Translations under genes and position numbers: made by a program
The notes under the pieces: generated by a model
Databases searched by the model: none
The model's input: the letters and a program-made list of their open reading frames with translations, nothing else
Told to the model about the DNA's origin: nothing
Origin: Bondarzewia mesenterica
Taxonomy: Eukaryota > Basidiomycota > Agaricomycetes > Russulales > Bondarzewiaceae
DNA: 48,500 nt
Assembly: GCA_004802705.1 (NCBI GenBank)
Contig: SGPL01000234.1
Coordinates: forward strand, 1-48,500
Direction of reading: 5' to 3'
In this document: piece after piece, positions 32,501-44,730 of the stretch
Layout of the letters: each line of letters begins with the position of its first letter
How positions within the stretch are numbered: position 1 is the stretch's first letter

Positions 32501-33584
32501 TCTAATAGCTCGCTAGACTTTGGCATGCCTTCGACATATTGACGGACTAAAGGGCTAAATAAGATCTCAACGACAGAAAAAAATGTCTGAAGTACACTTG
32601 CCTGAGAGACAATGAATCTCTTCTTTTTCTGCCTTTTGACGGTTGGCGACGTCATCTGTAAGGAGTACAATATTTGGGAGGGGAGGCCTGATTTGACCAC
32701 GTATCGGAGGACGCGTTAGGGAAAGGTGAGAACTGTACCAGGCAGTGCTCTTGCGAATGCCTAGGAAATGGTTATGACGAAGCTTGACCGTACTCTGTAA
32801 CAAGAACACACCTCGATCATTACGATCATTGGGGGTCTCGCCTTCTTCGCGTACTACAGCTGTCTCTCTACGAGAAATCTACATTGTGTTGTATGAAGAA
32901 GAATGAAAATCAACTCACGAACGAAATTCATTGTAGAAGACCCATGATCGTTTCTCATCCATTTTCATGAGCGCCTTGAGACGATTGTACAAAGGCAAGG
33001 AACGATGTCGGACTTCTTCGAGAACAGTTTGGAGAATTATGATCGGGGGTGTGAATAGGTTGGACTCCATAAGGTCCATCTACGCAGAAGTTGAGAACGT
33101 GAGTAGAATGTCAGAGACGAACCGGACTGGTATCTCTCTCAACAAAAGGCATGAAAACGACGGACACATAGGACGCGATGTAGATAAAGATCGAGACAAT
33201 TATTGCACCTGTTGCATAGAAAATAGAAATATGTCCGACGTTTATGGCAGCACTGACCTGAGCGAGAAAGACATTGGTGTCTGGTAGAATGAAGTGACCG
33301 TTAGGAAATAGCTTATGGTCTAGTGCACCATTGACAGGCAAGGCAGACTCCGTGGAGCTTGAGCACTCTCGGCAGCCCTGAATACCACAGACAACGTCGT
33401 CTCTCAGATATCTTTCCCGGATGACTTCGAACAATGACGCAGAAGAAGCGTAAGCATTCTTGAATGGTACTATGGGAAATCGGGTACCTTTGATGACCTT
33501 GCCCTTTGCAGTCTTTTTGAAGAACTTTTTTTGCGTGAGGACCGCGTCTTCACGAGGGCGCTTCCGTATTGTAATTTCAACCAT
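29503..33584 (-). CDS. DIS3: Exosome exonuclease/endonuclease Dis3 (Rrp44)
   Basis: A long multi-exon minus-strand gene of roughly 1000 residues. N-terminus: the CR3 cysteines (Cys66, Cys71, Cys74 in [11 protein letters not shown]) and the PIN endonuclease domain, with its first catalytic Asp102 in [11 protein letters not shown] and a later acidic pair in [13 protein letters not shown]. Cold-shock/OB domains follow ([20 protein letters not shown]). The RNB ribonuclease domain carries the Mg-binding signature [15 protein letters not shown], then [20 protein letters not shown] and [22 protein letters not shown]-terminal S1-like domain ends VSPVDSNAL. It is the catalytic subunit of the nuclear and cytoplasmic RNA exosome. 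The start at 33584 precedes a basic, family-like N-terminus. One intron (donor near 32601) appears to be GC-AG. No damage is seen. It is divergent from the glucosidase I gene. Confidence 0.95.
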
Positions 33585-33902
33585 GTTTTTTAGAGTCGTT
33601 GTCGGAGAGAAAAACAGATCAAGTAGACACCCAGCGAACTTGAAGTGGAAGGCCGCCGCAAAGATGATCGTGACAGTTTGCGACAATAATGGTTACGTAA
33701 ATAAATCTTATCTTATCTTGTGTGCAAGATGCGCTGCACGCGATGAGTGACACGTCCTTGCCAACATCTTTCAAAGTTTGAACCACACTCACTGTCTCAC
33801 AAATTGCTAGCGACGGGTTAGAATTGGTCACTCTATTGCTTTGCCATTGGAAGTGTTCTGTCTTTTCTGGCGAGCAGTTCTGAGAATTCGCAGGGTAAAA
33901 TA
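33585..33902. promoter_or_regulatory. Shared divergent promoter region, DIS3/glucosidase I
   Basis: 318 bp separate the two start codons, so both promoters must overlap here. I see no unambiguous TATA box. Confidence 0.6.
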
Positions 33903-36900
33903 ATGCGGTTGCTCTGGTTGCTGCTACCCCTCGCACCCTCGGTGTTTTCACAGCCCAGCAATGGCTCAGAGTCTCTTCTGTGGGGCGCTTACCGCCCCAA
34001 TCTTTACTTTGGGCTCAGGCCACGCATACCACAATCTCTCATGACCGGATTGATATGGTTTGGTACTCAAGATTACCAGTCCTTTACACGTTCGTCCTCG
34101 TTAAACGTATGTGCAATTGCTAAATGTTGACATAATCGTTGTAGGTGCCCGTCATGCATGTGATCAAGGAGATGGGTTAGATAGCTATACCTGGACGATG
34201 TATGACGCTCGTGACGGGGGCGTGCAGGTTCTGAAGGACGGACAGAACAATGTTAAGATCACTACGGAGTACCTGAAAGTACCCGGCGGTCAACACGGTG
34301 GAAGCTGGGCGGCAAGGATAAAGGGAGAACCTATACACCCTGGTATGTCTTGAGACATTACCTACGCCTTCCTCATAGAAGCTCCAACATGAAACTCTAC
34401 ATGGTTTTTAGATATTCCTTCGCGGACATCCCTCATATTCTACCTAGGCCTAGAAGGCCTTGGAGGATTTGACATGGACACCGAAGAAGACGGAAATGTA
34501 AGCTTTTACAGCGTAGCATATCATTTCAGAACTCATCGCCCTGTGAAGGGGTTAGACGGGCCCATCGAGTTTTCTGGCTCGACTCCAGAGCTCGATGACT
34601 TCACTATACGTATTGTGGATGGTACTTCATGCATTAGACTCGCTTATGAAATGGCGCTCATAGCGATGTTTTCAGATCCTGAAAACACTGCAGTCACTAG
34701 CGGTCCATTTGCCGATGTATTTGAAGATCGCATTGGAAAGACTCACTTCGGCGGGTTTCGAGTTCCTCCAGACAATATCTGGCAAGCAAAGGGTACATCA
34801 GAGGATTCTCCTCTATCAAATCTGCTCATACCTCTTTCTTAGAGGTAATCATACAGGATATACTGAAACGGGCACAAGATGCGTTGGTGCCGTATCAAAA
34901 CCCTGCAGGCGGGGCCCCAGATCCGTCCTTTGTGTTGCAATTAGGCGACGAAACGTTGTCGGGCAGTAATTTGTTTGCGGTTCAAAAATCCTTTGACGGC
35001 AAGTTTCAATTCGATGTGTTCTTCGAAAGCAAGAGTGCGAAGCAGAAGTTGAATGGTAAAACATAGTAATTATTTACTCTTTATCTCGACAATACTGACA
35101 CAGAATACAGCTGCGACGCTTGACGAGGGAATGCGGGTGTTCACAAGCTCCTACAGCGAACGCTTCCAGTCTGCATTCCCTGTTCCGCCCTCTGCAGAGC
35201 ATGATTCACTTCAGTTATTCTCTCAGGCTATAACATCGAACCTCATAGGCGGTGTTGGGTACTTCTATGGAAGATCCATCGTCGATAGGTCCTTTGCTTA
35301 CGAGTGGGACGAGGAGGTTAGCTTCCTTGCTGAGAGCGATGCTGAAGAGGATAGCGATAAGATCGAAAAGGGTGCACGGTTCACGGAACCCAAAGCTTTG
35401 TTGACAGCCACGCCCAGTCGAAGTTTCTTTCCTCGGGGCTTCTACTGGTATGCTATTTGGTGCACTGGGATTCAAGCATAAGCTCAATTTCGTACAGGGA
35501 TGAAGGTTTCCACTTGATGCATATCGGTCAATGGGATAATGACCTCAGGTAAATGATCATTTCGGCACTCATGATGATAATTACTGAATCACCCCAGCTT
35601 GGAAATTCTGAAGGACTGGATCAACCTTATCAACGAGGATGGTTGGGTTGCTCGGGAGCAAATCCTCGGAGAGGAAGCACGGAGCAAGGTATTTTACTGA
35701 GAAGATGTTCGGCCTATAGCTAAAGCATTGTGCTTTTTCAGGTTCCAGCAGAATTCCAGACCCAAGTGCCCAGCTTTGCTAACCCTCCAACTCTGGCGAT
35801 GGCTGTCACTGCATTCATCGGCCGCTTGAAAGCATCCAGTGGACTTAGCAACCAAGATCTCGGCATGGACTTTGGTATGAGAGACTCACAGGTGCCTCTC
35901 TCCTCACCACAGAGCCCTGGCAGTCGCTACCTTCAGGACCCCGAGCTAGCTTTATCCTACCTCAAGTCCATCTACAAGCCATTGAAGCGACACTACGATT
36001 GGTTCCGACGTACGCAGCGCGGACAGCTGAAGCAATACTCCCGCAAGGCACGCTCGCGTACGGAAGCATACCGTTGGAGAGGCAGATCCGAACAGCACGT
36101 CCTGACAAGCGGCATGGATGACTACCCTCGAGGCCCGCCGCATGCAGGAGAGCTGCACCTCGATCTCATCTCGTGGATGGGTTTCTTCTCAAGGACGATG
36201 CGGGAGATATCAGAGTTCATTGGCGAGGAAGATGACAGACGGTATTTCGAAGCTGTGGAGAAGGCCATTATCAACAATATCGACGGCAAGTTGCGTGTTC
36301 CATCTTTAGCCTTTTGGAAACTCATCACAACGCTCTAGACCTGCATTGGAATGAAGAGGAACAGATGTACTGTGACGCGAGTGTGAATGATGATGGTGCC
36401 TCACTTTCCCTTTATTCAGGATGTCATTTCACTTATCGATTGTTCTAATACATGGTAGACGAGTCCTATCATGTTTGCCATAGAGGATACCTGTCTCTGT
36501 TCCCTTTCCTGCTGTCCCTCTTACCACCCGATTCCACTCACCTTGGCGCTATTCTCGATCTGCTTCGTGATCCTGAACACCTATGGTCGCCCTTCGGTCT
36601 GAGGAGCTTATCCGCGTCTCACCCTGAATTTGGACAAGGCGAGAACTACTGGAAAGGTCCAATTTGGGTGCAGATGAATTATCTTGTGCTCCAAGCATTG
36701 CACAAGGTGCGTTTATTCACTAATGGAGTACAGAGATAGCTTTAAACTCTTTTGGGCGGCAGACGTATGCTGCACAAAACGGCCCGTATCAGGAGAGAGC
36801 TCAGGAAATCTACGCTGAACTACGCCAAAATATTATCAAGAACGTCCATAAGGTACGGCAACCACGTCATCGTATATGTCCTCTTATACGAATCCCACAT

Positions 36901-37153
36901 TATAGGAATATGAGCGAACGGGATACGTTTGGGAGCAGTACGATGCCAACACTGGTGAGGGTAGGAGAAGGTTTGTCAATTCTTTTTCGCCATTTGGATT
37001 TACTCTCTGAAGGAGCTTGTCTCTCGTCAGTCATCCTTTCACCGGATGGACATCCTTGGTCACGATGAGTGAGTATCTTTAAATACCAGTCCGATTGTTT
37101 TGTTTGCTAATTTCATCTGTTCTTCTACTACAGTCATATCGGAAAAGTATTGA
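33903..37153 (+). CDS. Mannosyl-oligosaccharide glucosidase (ER glucosidase I, GH63)
   Basis: A multi-exon gene whose first exon (33903-34089) encodes a hydrophobic signal ([17 protein letters not shown]), then the GH63 N-domain: [31 protein letters not shown] and, across the intron, [20 protein letters not shown]. The C-terminal catalytic (alpha/alpha)6 domain shows [70 protein letters not shown] and, at the end, [13 protein letters not shown] followed by a last exon ISEKY and stop at 37151-37153. It removes the terminal alpha-1,2-glucose from Glc3Man9GlcNAc2 on nascent glycoproteins in the ER lumen, starting N-glycan processing and calnexin entry. Exon phases that I tested were consistent (for example 36287/36323 with a short intron). 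The first residues favour a cleaved or uncleaved signal anchor. Confidence 0.92.
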
Positions 37154-37738
37154 GACACTTACCACGGTCAACCTGCTGTAATCAGTTGTCCAATGAACAG
37201 TGCGGACGAGTAATTCACTGAACAAACTCTTCCGTGGGTATCGAATCTTGGACCTTGGAATGATTTCCGTACATGATTTCTGACAATACAAATGCCCGAA
37301 TTGGAATGCTGCAGTAAAGTGCTAGAGAAGGTACGTTACTAAGTCCAATTGACGTTCTTAACAAGGTTTGGGATGTTCTGTTCTCATGCGGCTGCCGAAG
37401 GCAGTTCCCGTCTGCTGAGCTCAGACAGTTGTACTAGGTTCATGACCACCCGCACCCTAACTACACAGCATTCGATGATTTCGTTGTATATGCCTGTGCT
37501 GGATATGCTTTCAGAAGATAGGTACCAGGTAACTTTTGTTTCCGTTGTATTCAACTTGATTCGAGTTCAATTCAGCAATCAGAAGATCTTTGACCCTTTC
37601 GTGAAGCACAGCCGCTTCAAGTTATTTTTTTTTTTCAATATACAATGGAATCAGAACACATAGGGCTCTGACCGGCATATGCGGGCCCTCTGTCGCATAT
37701 TTAATTGAGTATGATTGACTGTCTTCACTAGCTTCAAA
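37154..37738. other. Intergenic, no supported gene
   Basis: A plus-strand stretch near 37380-37620 contains protein-like fragments (HDHPHPNYTAFDDFVVYACA in one frame) and a plausible GTAACT...CAG intron, but stops interrupt every reading. It may be a gene remnant; I cannot identify it. Confidence 0.3.
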
Positions 37739-38218
37739 ATGTCTACCTCTCCGAGCACCTCGACCATTGGTTGCCGCTTGTGTAAGATACTTTTTACTAC
37801 TGCATCCACTGCGGTAAGTGGGACCAAAAGCATGTGTCATTCAGTTCGACTTACGCATCGTCGTACCTTGAAATCCAGGCTCTCATGCGCAATGCTCTCA
37901 TTACCCTCCGCTCAGAGAAATCTAGCCCCACTAATCCGGACCGAACGGAATGGCGGATGTGCAGGCCATTAGCGGTGTGGGAGATTATATGGCTGTTGAA
38001 TATGAACGTGAACATCCTCGTTGGATTGTTGGTGAACCGTGCCTTGTACGCACTATGCTCAGATTGCTGCATGCTATACTAACTAGAGTTTCTCTAACAG
38101 GGTTACCGAAACTGTCAGCGCAATAATTGGACCGGTCACGGTGACTTCCTTCGTCGCTGAAAATGTCATAACTGGCCCGCGCAACCACGCAAGGAGGGGG
38201 CCGACGGAGATGCGTTGA
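37739..38218 (+). CDS. Unrecognised small gene with two competing frames
   Basis: Exons 37739-37813, 37879-38045 and 38101-38218 give an uninterrupted 119-residue product starting MSTSPSTSTIGCRLCKILFT, with one hydrophobic stretch (VNILVGLLVNRALV). The same splice junctions in another frame from the ATG at 37950 give a hydrophilic product (GVGDYMAVEYEREHPRWIVG, then a Cys/His-containing GYRNCQRNNWTGHGDFLRR). That frame stops at a TGA near 38158 and then resumes without a stop to 38376 with a convincing helical stretch (LIQLRKKIEEAMLCVKKAPA). The second frame looks more protein-like but needs the stop to be explained. I do not recognise a family for either and cannot decide between them. Confidence 0.35.
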
Positions 38219-38376
38219 TTCAGCTGCGCAAGAAAATAGAAGAAGCAATGCTGTGCGTAAAGAAGGCTCCGGCCCTGATGCAGATGAGCGAAATCGAGCA
38301 ATTTATGGGGATCATGAGGCAACAAATACGGAGCACTTACGACGTGCTCGACCGTATGAAAAACAGGGGACTTTGA

Positions 38377-38931
38377 TGGATTCATAATGTTCTTGTACCG
38401 GTGTAGCTACGAATACTATATGTGTACAGGCCTTCACGCGCACGGCCCATCCATTCCTATTTTGCGATTGGCGCTCACTAAAAGTCCGTTGACTACGAAA
38501 ACTAATATTAAAGTCCCTTGAATGCCCATTGCAAGTGGATAACAGCAAAGCGGTTCAACCGCAGGAGATTAATTCATAAACACAACCGCGACCATCCATC
38601 TGAAAACTGGCCAACGGAGAAAGATAACAAAAAAAAACAAGGACACAAAAAACAAAGAAAGCGTTATGACGTCATAAAAGCAAGAACACAGAATGAGGAA
38701 TTGGACACAGTCGGCGCATCGATGCGCCTGTAAATGCTGGACAATGCGTGGCAAGCGGTATAATCAAGACCATTGATGTTGGGATGGATCGGCACATACG
38801 CGGTGAAAATATAGCAGACGAAGTGGGCATGCGAACGGTGGATAAACGAGGTGTCGCAGATAGGACATGAAGGTGAGGCATAAATCTGCAGCTGTGACAA
38901 TTCATGTGCATACGAGTGTAGATAATTTGAC
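38377..38931. other. Intergenic, no gene recognised
   Basis: This lies between the unresolved small gene (+) and the minus-strand hypothetical. It contains an A-rich run at about 38620-38660 that probably belongs to 3' flanking sequence. No supported frame. Confidence 0.45.
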
Positions 38932-40255
38932 TCATAGGTTCTGAACGTCAAAGGTATCTGGATCGAAGCTCAAAGAGTCGAAATGTAAAGAGTCCAAACG
39001 CATCTCGAAGCTGACATCGTCGGCAGTTCCGGAATCGACTACCTGTGCCCGGTCTGATCCATTTGCATAAGCTCGCGTGTCCAAAGACTTCGAAGATGGA
39101 AGTGAGTATTCCTCATCCTTGGGCGTCGGCGGTGCCTCGGTGGAGGGCAGCGAATCGCTTGTCGCTCCATGCAATGCTTGCATAGGCAGCGTTGGTGAGG
39201 AAAAGACGCGCTGAAGGTCCATCAGGGAGAAACGGTGTTTGGCCTTACTCTTCGTGGAGAAGCTCGGAGAAGTTGGTCGGTCGAAAAGATCATGCGATGA
39301 TGACGAGCTCTGAACACGGCCAAAACTCTTCATGTGACGATGAAACATGAACTGCACTGGTGGGTGGGCGACTCATGGTCAATGAGGAAGCGCGACGGAT
39401 GGACGAGGGAAGACTAAGAACGGGGGGACCGCCATTCGGGGGTGACTCGGAAGTGACTTCCTCATAGGAGTCAGATATATCGCCAGCGGGCGTATCACTC
39501 TGTGACAAGCCAAACATCTGCGACAACGAACGAGACACCCGTCTCTTCAGCTTGGGGGTGGGTGTAGTCAACCACAGAGGAGTTTCTTGAGTCCCTGGGG
39601 AGGTTTCCTGTGAGCTACGTGCTGAATTGTCGCTGGATGAAAACACCTCCTGCGCAGAAACCTTGCGCGACCCGCGGCCAACAATCTTCAAAGACCGGAA
39701 TGCGGACGTTGCACGCGCCTTGAAGGTCTTTGACTTCTTGAGAGTCAGCGCAGGCTTCTCCGCCATCTCCTCCCTCATGGCGCTCTTCCGCAACTTCACG
39801 ACCTCGATGACATCTTCGTCTTCTCCGACCGACTCCTTCACCTTCACCCTCTCCCTAATCTCATCCGCACGGATACCCAACGGACTCTCCGGCCGCTGAT
39901 GGTAAAAGGTGCTACGGCGTGGCATCACAGCGTCATCAAACTCCGTCATCGCGCGATGAAAGGCGGCTGCGTCGTCGGCGGTTGGTCGAACCATGACTTC
40001 TGATATGCTGGTGAGCGTCTGCGAGCCGCTGAAAAAGTCGTGCGACGAAGATAACGGCAACAGCTCCTCATGCGGCTCGCTGGCGTCGAAGTAGCACCAG
40101 GGCGGATTCCCAACCTGCTCCTCCTCAGGGGGGTGAACATACACGTTTGGGACTGGGGGAGACGGTAACGCAGAGGTGGGAAGATATTGGGCTACGTGCG
40201 GTGCATCTCTGTTCAAAAATTCCTGGTCAAAGTGAAAGGAGTGTGAGGTGGACAT
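38932..40255 (-). CDS. Basidiomycete hypothetical protein, apparent frameshift
   Basis: From the ATG at 40255 (MSTSHSFHFDQEFLNRD) a frame runs for about 310 codons, then ends at 39290. The neighbouring frame continues with fitting composition to a stop at 38932 (FGRVQSSSSSHDLFDRPTSP to FDPDTFDVQNL), total about 440 residues. The switch falls in an AAAA run on the plus strand (39322-39325): removing one base joins HEEF to GRVQ seamlessly. The alternative, a 25-bp intron, is too short. The protein is mostly disordered, Ser/Pro-rich, with acidic stretches (ESVGEDEDVIEVV) and a conserved-looking basic segment (ALTLKKSKTFKARATSAFRS, RRVSRSLSQMFGLSQS). Function unknown. A longer start at 40324 is possible, but its leader is less protein-like. 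Confidence 0.6.
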
Positions 40256-40499
40256 GTCAAGAAGACAAAATGATGTGTTCGTAAACGAGAGAAAATGAGA
40301 CCAGGAAATTCGTGACAAGTTCAACCGCGGCCTTTAATCACTACCACATTTCAACAAGCAATTACGTCAGGCACTAGTCCGGGAATAGAAAGTCTAGTGT
40401 TCGTTGAGTCGGTCATTCATGTGCACTAAAACACAGAACATGGGTATGTATGTGACAGTGGCCTCTAAAGCATAAATGTACGCCTAATTCATAAGCGTC

Positions 40500-42882
40500 T
40501 CAAGGCGCTGATATGTATTCCTTCATATCAGCCCCTTTCTCTTTATCGTGAATTGTCGTCGCACGGGATGATATAGCCGATCGCGATCCCAAGTCGGACG
40601 GGGGCTCTTTCCACGCAAATTTGGACCTATGCCGAATTCCTCGCCCATATTTCTTTTATGAAAATCAATGAAAGGAGTACAACCCGAAAGAGGACGGTAC
40701 ACACCCAAAACAAGATCGGAACAGGCATGCACGCCAGCGCCAAAAATGCAAACACAGAACTCGCCCATTGGTCTCCCAGGGCCCTGAACATGACAGGGCT
40801 GAACAATGGGAACGCAGCCGCAAGCACCGACCGTAAAAGCACTGTAGCTGCTATAGCACTGGCACAATATATCGTGTAGGTATCCATCATATAGGCAGTG
40901 AGCGATTGAAGAATCAGGGCAATCGCAGTGCCCAGAGGGATCCCACCGAGGATAGGAACTATCCAGTGAATGGAGGGAAACGTTGTCCTGATTCCAAAAG
41001 AAGAACCATCTCCACATTGAATACCACATATCCAGCAACAGCGGATTGCACCCACCAAGCGAACCAAAATAGCCCGATAGGCAACAATACTCCACCCACC
41101 ATGGCCAAATACAGTCGACTGTGCCTATATGTAAGTTTGACTTGTTATCTTTGAAAAGGAACTCACGCTTCGGGAGATGCATGGCCCGACTCGCTTCGAT
41201 CCATAGCCCTCCAGTATAGTCTATTCTGAATGGGCGCCAACGCAGTGCCAATGACAACGCCAGCACCAATGCCGAGAAACGCAAGACCACCTTGTCCTGC
41301 GGTAAACCCGCGGTGCTCCTGGAACACAATAGGGAAGGCAGAGAACTCGGCGTACAAAGTGGCATAGGTTATTGATATATAAAGGGCAATGAGGGTGACA
41401 ATGGGTTCCATGAACAAAAAACCTAGAAGGTCGGCACAAGCTAGAAGTTACTGTTTGGAAGATACGAGATGAAGGGGACAAGGCGAACGAAATGGCCGAA
41501 TTAAATTGATCCGCATGCGTGCCCTGAAAGACAAGTCATTCAGCTGGTATGCAGTCGTATAATACAACGATCCATTTGATTGTTTCTGCAATTTTTGCGC
41601 GCGGCGTCGAAGAAGCACGGGTTCGTACTAGTAGTTCATCATGTCAGATTTTCCAAGAATGTCCGAGGATATAAGACGCACTGTTTCGGGTGTCACGATT
41701 GCACCAAGAATGAGATTCACCGCTGAGAAAATGAACATGAGCCAGAAGGTGAACCGCCATCCTAGGCTTGGATTCTCGGACACAAAGCCGCCTACTATAG
41801 GCCCTACAACTATCGATACGAAGTGTAACATTAGAAAGGCTGCATATAGAAGAAGAAGCCATCATTTCTCCGGTTTGCAGTAGGCTCACCTGGACCTAAG
41901 TAAGGTGCTGTAGAATATATGGCAGAAGCAATTCCTCGATCGCGAGCGTTGAAGATGTCTGCAATGGCCCCTCCGGCATTGGTCAATGCTTGACAGGATT
42001 CCTCTGGCTTAGCAATAAAGAAGAATACTGGCGCTCAAGCTTACGGGAAGAGCCGAATATCCCAGCCAGAAGACGAGTCGTAAGAATAGTAGCAGTATTA
42101 TGCCCAAGGGCGCCACCAATATGGAAAAGCGTGTATGCCGAATACGTGCAAAGAAAGATACGGCGCTAGTCGTATGGATGATGCCTAAGCCTAGTGAGGT
42201 CAGCACTTATTGTTGCATGACTCACCCGTCCAAACATCTGACAGAGCAAATCACGAGATAAAGGTGGGGCTACCCGAACTATGGAGGCAGATACTTACCT
42301 CACTAAGAGGGGCAAAGAGCAAAGGGCTGAGAAACATGTGAGATTGCGACTGGGAAAGTGCATGAAGTATGAGGGATTCAAGAGTGTACTGACCCCAAGG
42401 CGAAGCCCAAAACATAAAGCGAGATCCCCAGAACAACAACTTCTTCGGACATAGGAATATCCTGTCGAAGAAAAGACATCCCCCCACTGTATGCACTGCT
42501 GGAAAATGACACTGTCCATGTTCCCAGAGCAAGCTTACCACACCCCAAGGTCAATACCTATCTAACCCAAAACAATGCGTGCACGACTCACCTGCGAGGT
42601 GATCAACCACTTGCGCTTGGTGGACCAATTATACGGATTTTCTGGATCACCCAAATCCCAATCTACGATGTACGGATCGTCACGCGTACCCGCTCCAGGG
42701 TAGCGCAGGACGGATTTCACAGAGGGCGGACGCACCGGTTCGGCGTCCCATCCGACATGTCTCTCAGCCTTGGGACCGCCGTCAGACATGGAAAGGGAGG
42801 AAATTTCAGGAATCGACTGTGCAACCCCGTCCGCTGGCAATCCGTGCAGGTTGCTTTCCCGCTCCTCCACTGCGTATTGCAT
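40500..42882 (-). CDS. MFS transporter, DHA1/polyamine-drug antiporter (TPO-like)
   Basis: A multi-exon minus-strand gene. The cytosolic N-tail (MQYAVEERESNLHG) leads to the family hallmark YIVDWDLGDPENPYNWSTKR, then the first helices (GISLYVLGFALGPLLFAPLS). TM4-5 have the pattern FGSSPLTNAGGAIADIFNARDRG, followed by antiporter motif C-like APYLGPAIGPIVGGFVSENP and WRFTFWLMFIFSAVNLI. The central loop and TM7-12 follow (SITYATLYAEFSAFPIVFQE; GGIPLGTAIALILQSLTAYM; AALACMPVPILFW-type end). The last exon gives a soluble tail ending YISAP with a stop at 40500-40502. Such carriers export polyamines and toxic compounds by proton antiport at the plasma membrane; the substrate cannot be read from sequence. 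A frame begins 12 bases further upstream, but on a GTG; the first ATG is at 42882. Confidence 0.88.
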
Positions 42883-44730
42883 CTGTCCGGACACAAACCA
42901 CCTGCGTACTCAACGTTGCTAGTTGTTAGTATTGTAAATTCTATAAGACGTAAGTCTAGGGTACGGCAATGACCTACAAGCTGATAACGATGTGAACGTG
43001 AGGAATAAGACGAGCGCAAGGCGTGTCAATCTTCTGTTTATGCATCACAGATGAGTCCTTCGAGAATGTGCCGCCGGCAGCAGATCGCAGATCGCGCTGC
43101 AAAGAACGTAATCATCAAGTCATATGACTGCAATTCGGTACTCAGCTTTATTATAATCAATGTCTGAGCGTTGTCTGACGGAGGTTTCTTACTGTAGAGA
43201 GGATGTTTGAGAAACGAACGGCTGATACTGTGTAATGAAACGACCTCGAAAGAACTCTAAATGCATAGAGAAGACAGGGCTGAGGTAGTGAAATCGATTG
43301 CTTCAGTTCATTACCAAGGGCATTAAATTTAGTAAGAAGACTTTTGAGTATGGCATCTGTTCGAGAGTAAGAATGACACGCAATGGAGGCAATGCATTGA
43401 TTGCATCGTCTTGGCATAGTTCGATGTCTTGTCGCTGGCCATGACGATTGAACCAATGAGATATACGGTTCAGAAAGTTCCTCATCCTAGAATCGCGGAT
43501 GAGATCGACGGTATTCGGTTCAGACGAGGAGCGCCGAATTCTGCCTGTCTGTGCGGAAGAAACCTAGAACGCCAGACGAGGAACGCCAGACGAGGCCGAG
43601 GGCTCTCCTCAGAAACACTAGAAGGCAGTGTGGCTAGACAGAAAATCGGGCCTGCATCGAGCTGCTCGTTTACTTATTGAAACTGGTATTGAAGAAGCAG
43701 GCAACTCACACTGGATTTTACATCTGCGAGGACTGACACGAGAAATTGGAATAATCAGACACTAGTACTCAATTTCAAACCTCACCTAAACACCACACTG
43801 ATTAGGCTTGCGATAGATATATTTGACAGCCGAAATGTACATCGAGAAATGCCATCAGCGACGTGCTGGAAGTCCAGGCCTGGCCTATGTCAGAAAATGG
43901 GGCCAATCGTAGCTCTGCGCGGCGGGTCTGAGTAAAGAAAGATATTCGTGCCGTCAGTGGAGAGTAACTTCGGCCTATGGNNATCACCTTCGTATTTTGA
44001 CCTTGTAGGAAGAAAGGAGTTTTCGAGTCGAACTAACCGAGAAAGTCGCAAAGAGGCGCCTTAGCTACAGTCATGGGGCTAGCGGCATCAAGTCGAGAGA
44101 GTTTTTAGGAGCAGGGTTGTTGATGGGTCTCGATCAAAATCTGCACAAGAGGGCGGCGCACAATGCAAAATGCGACTCAAAACGGCAAGATAGTCCCATC
44201 AACTGGATAGTGTGGAGCCAGAGGCCGCAACAACAAGTAAAGACCGAGCAACTGGTAGAACTAATTTACGATGGAAAAAAAAAGGGAAATAATGAGCTGG
44301 TTGAACGGTTGAATAGTTGTTCAAACAATACTTCAAATGCCACAATTCCATGACGGCAAGAGCGTGTGCCAGTGAAGTGGAGAGACTGAGATGGAGGCGG
44401 TGGTGAAGCGTCGCCTTGGCCCTGATGGACTGTTTGTGGTTTGTTTGTACACTGCCGCACTGGTCACAGGATCATCTGCTTTGCACTCTTCTTCCACCTC
44501 GACGACGTCTTTCCCATCCCCTCCTCTACGCCTCTCTAAACTCAAAGACAATATCTCAAACCTTTTGTTACATTTCACTCACCCTGTAGCTTTTTTTCGA
44601 CTATTTTAACTCCCCGCGAAATCGCCCCTCTCCCCCTTTGCTCCGCTTTGCATCATCTCCAGACCCGTCTCTCCTCTTCTTCCGTCTGTGAAGATTTCCA
44701 CGTCCGCGTACTCAAGATCACTGTTCCGAA
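42883..44730. other. Intergenic, 1.8 kb, no supported gene
   Basis: This contains only short frames without motifs. An exact 14-bp tandem pair (AACGCCAGACGAGG) sits at about 43570-43597. Two unresolved bases are at 43981-43982. Bases 44580-44730 are strongly pyrimidine-rich and probably form the promoter and leader of the GSK-3 gene. Confidence 0.45.

Noticed and set aside
39290..39345. 25-bp intron explaining the frame switch in the minus-strand hypothetical
   Set aside because: Phase would fit, but it is far below the minimum intron length seen in this window (about 36-70 bp).
40523..41365. 280-codon minus-strand frame rich in Cys/Trp/Tyr overlapping the MFS gene
   Set aside because: Partly reads through introns in the wrong frame; the correct exons follow the MFS helices in another frame.
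42883..42894. Upstream start of the MFS transporter at 42894
   Set aside because: The codon there is GTG; the first ATG in frame is 42882.
43157..43680. Small genes on either strand between MFS and GSK-3
   Set aside because: Frames of 60-100 codons with no motif, disrupted by a short tandem repeat.
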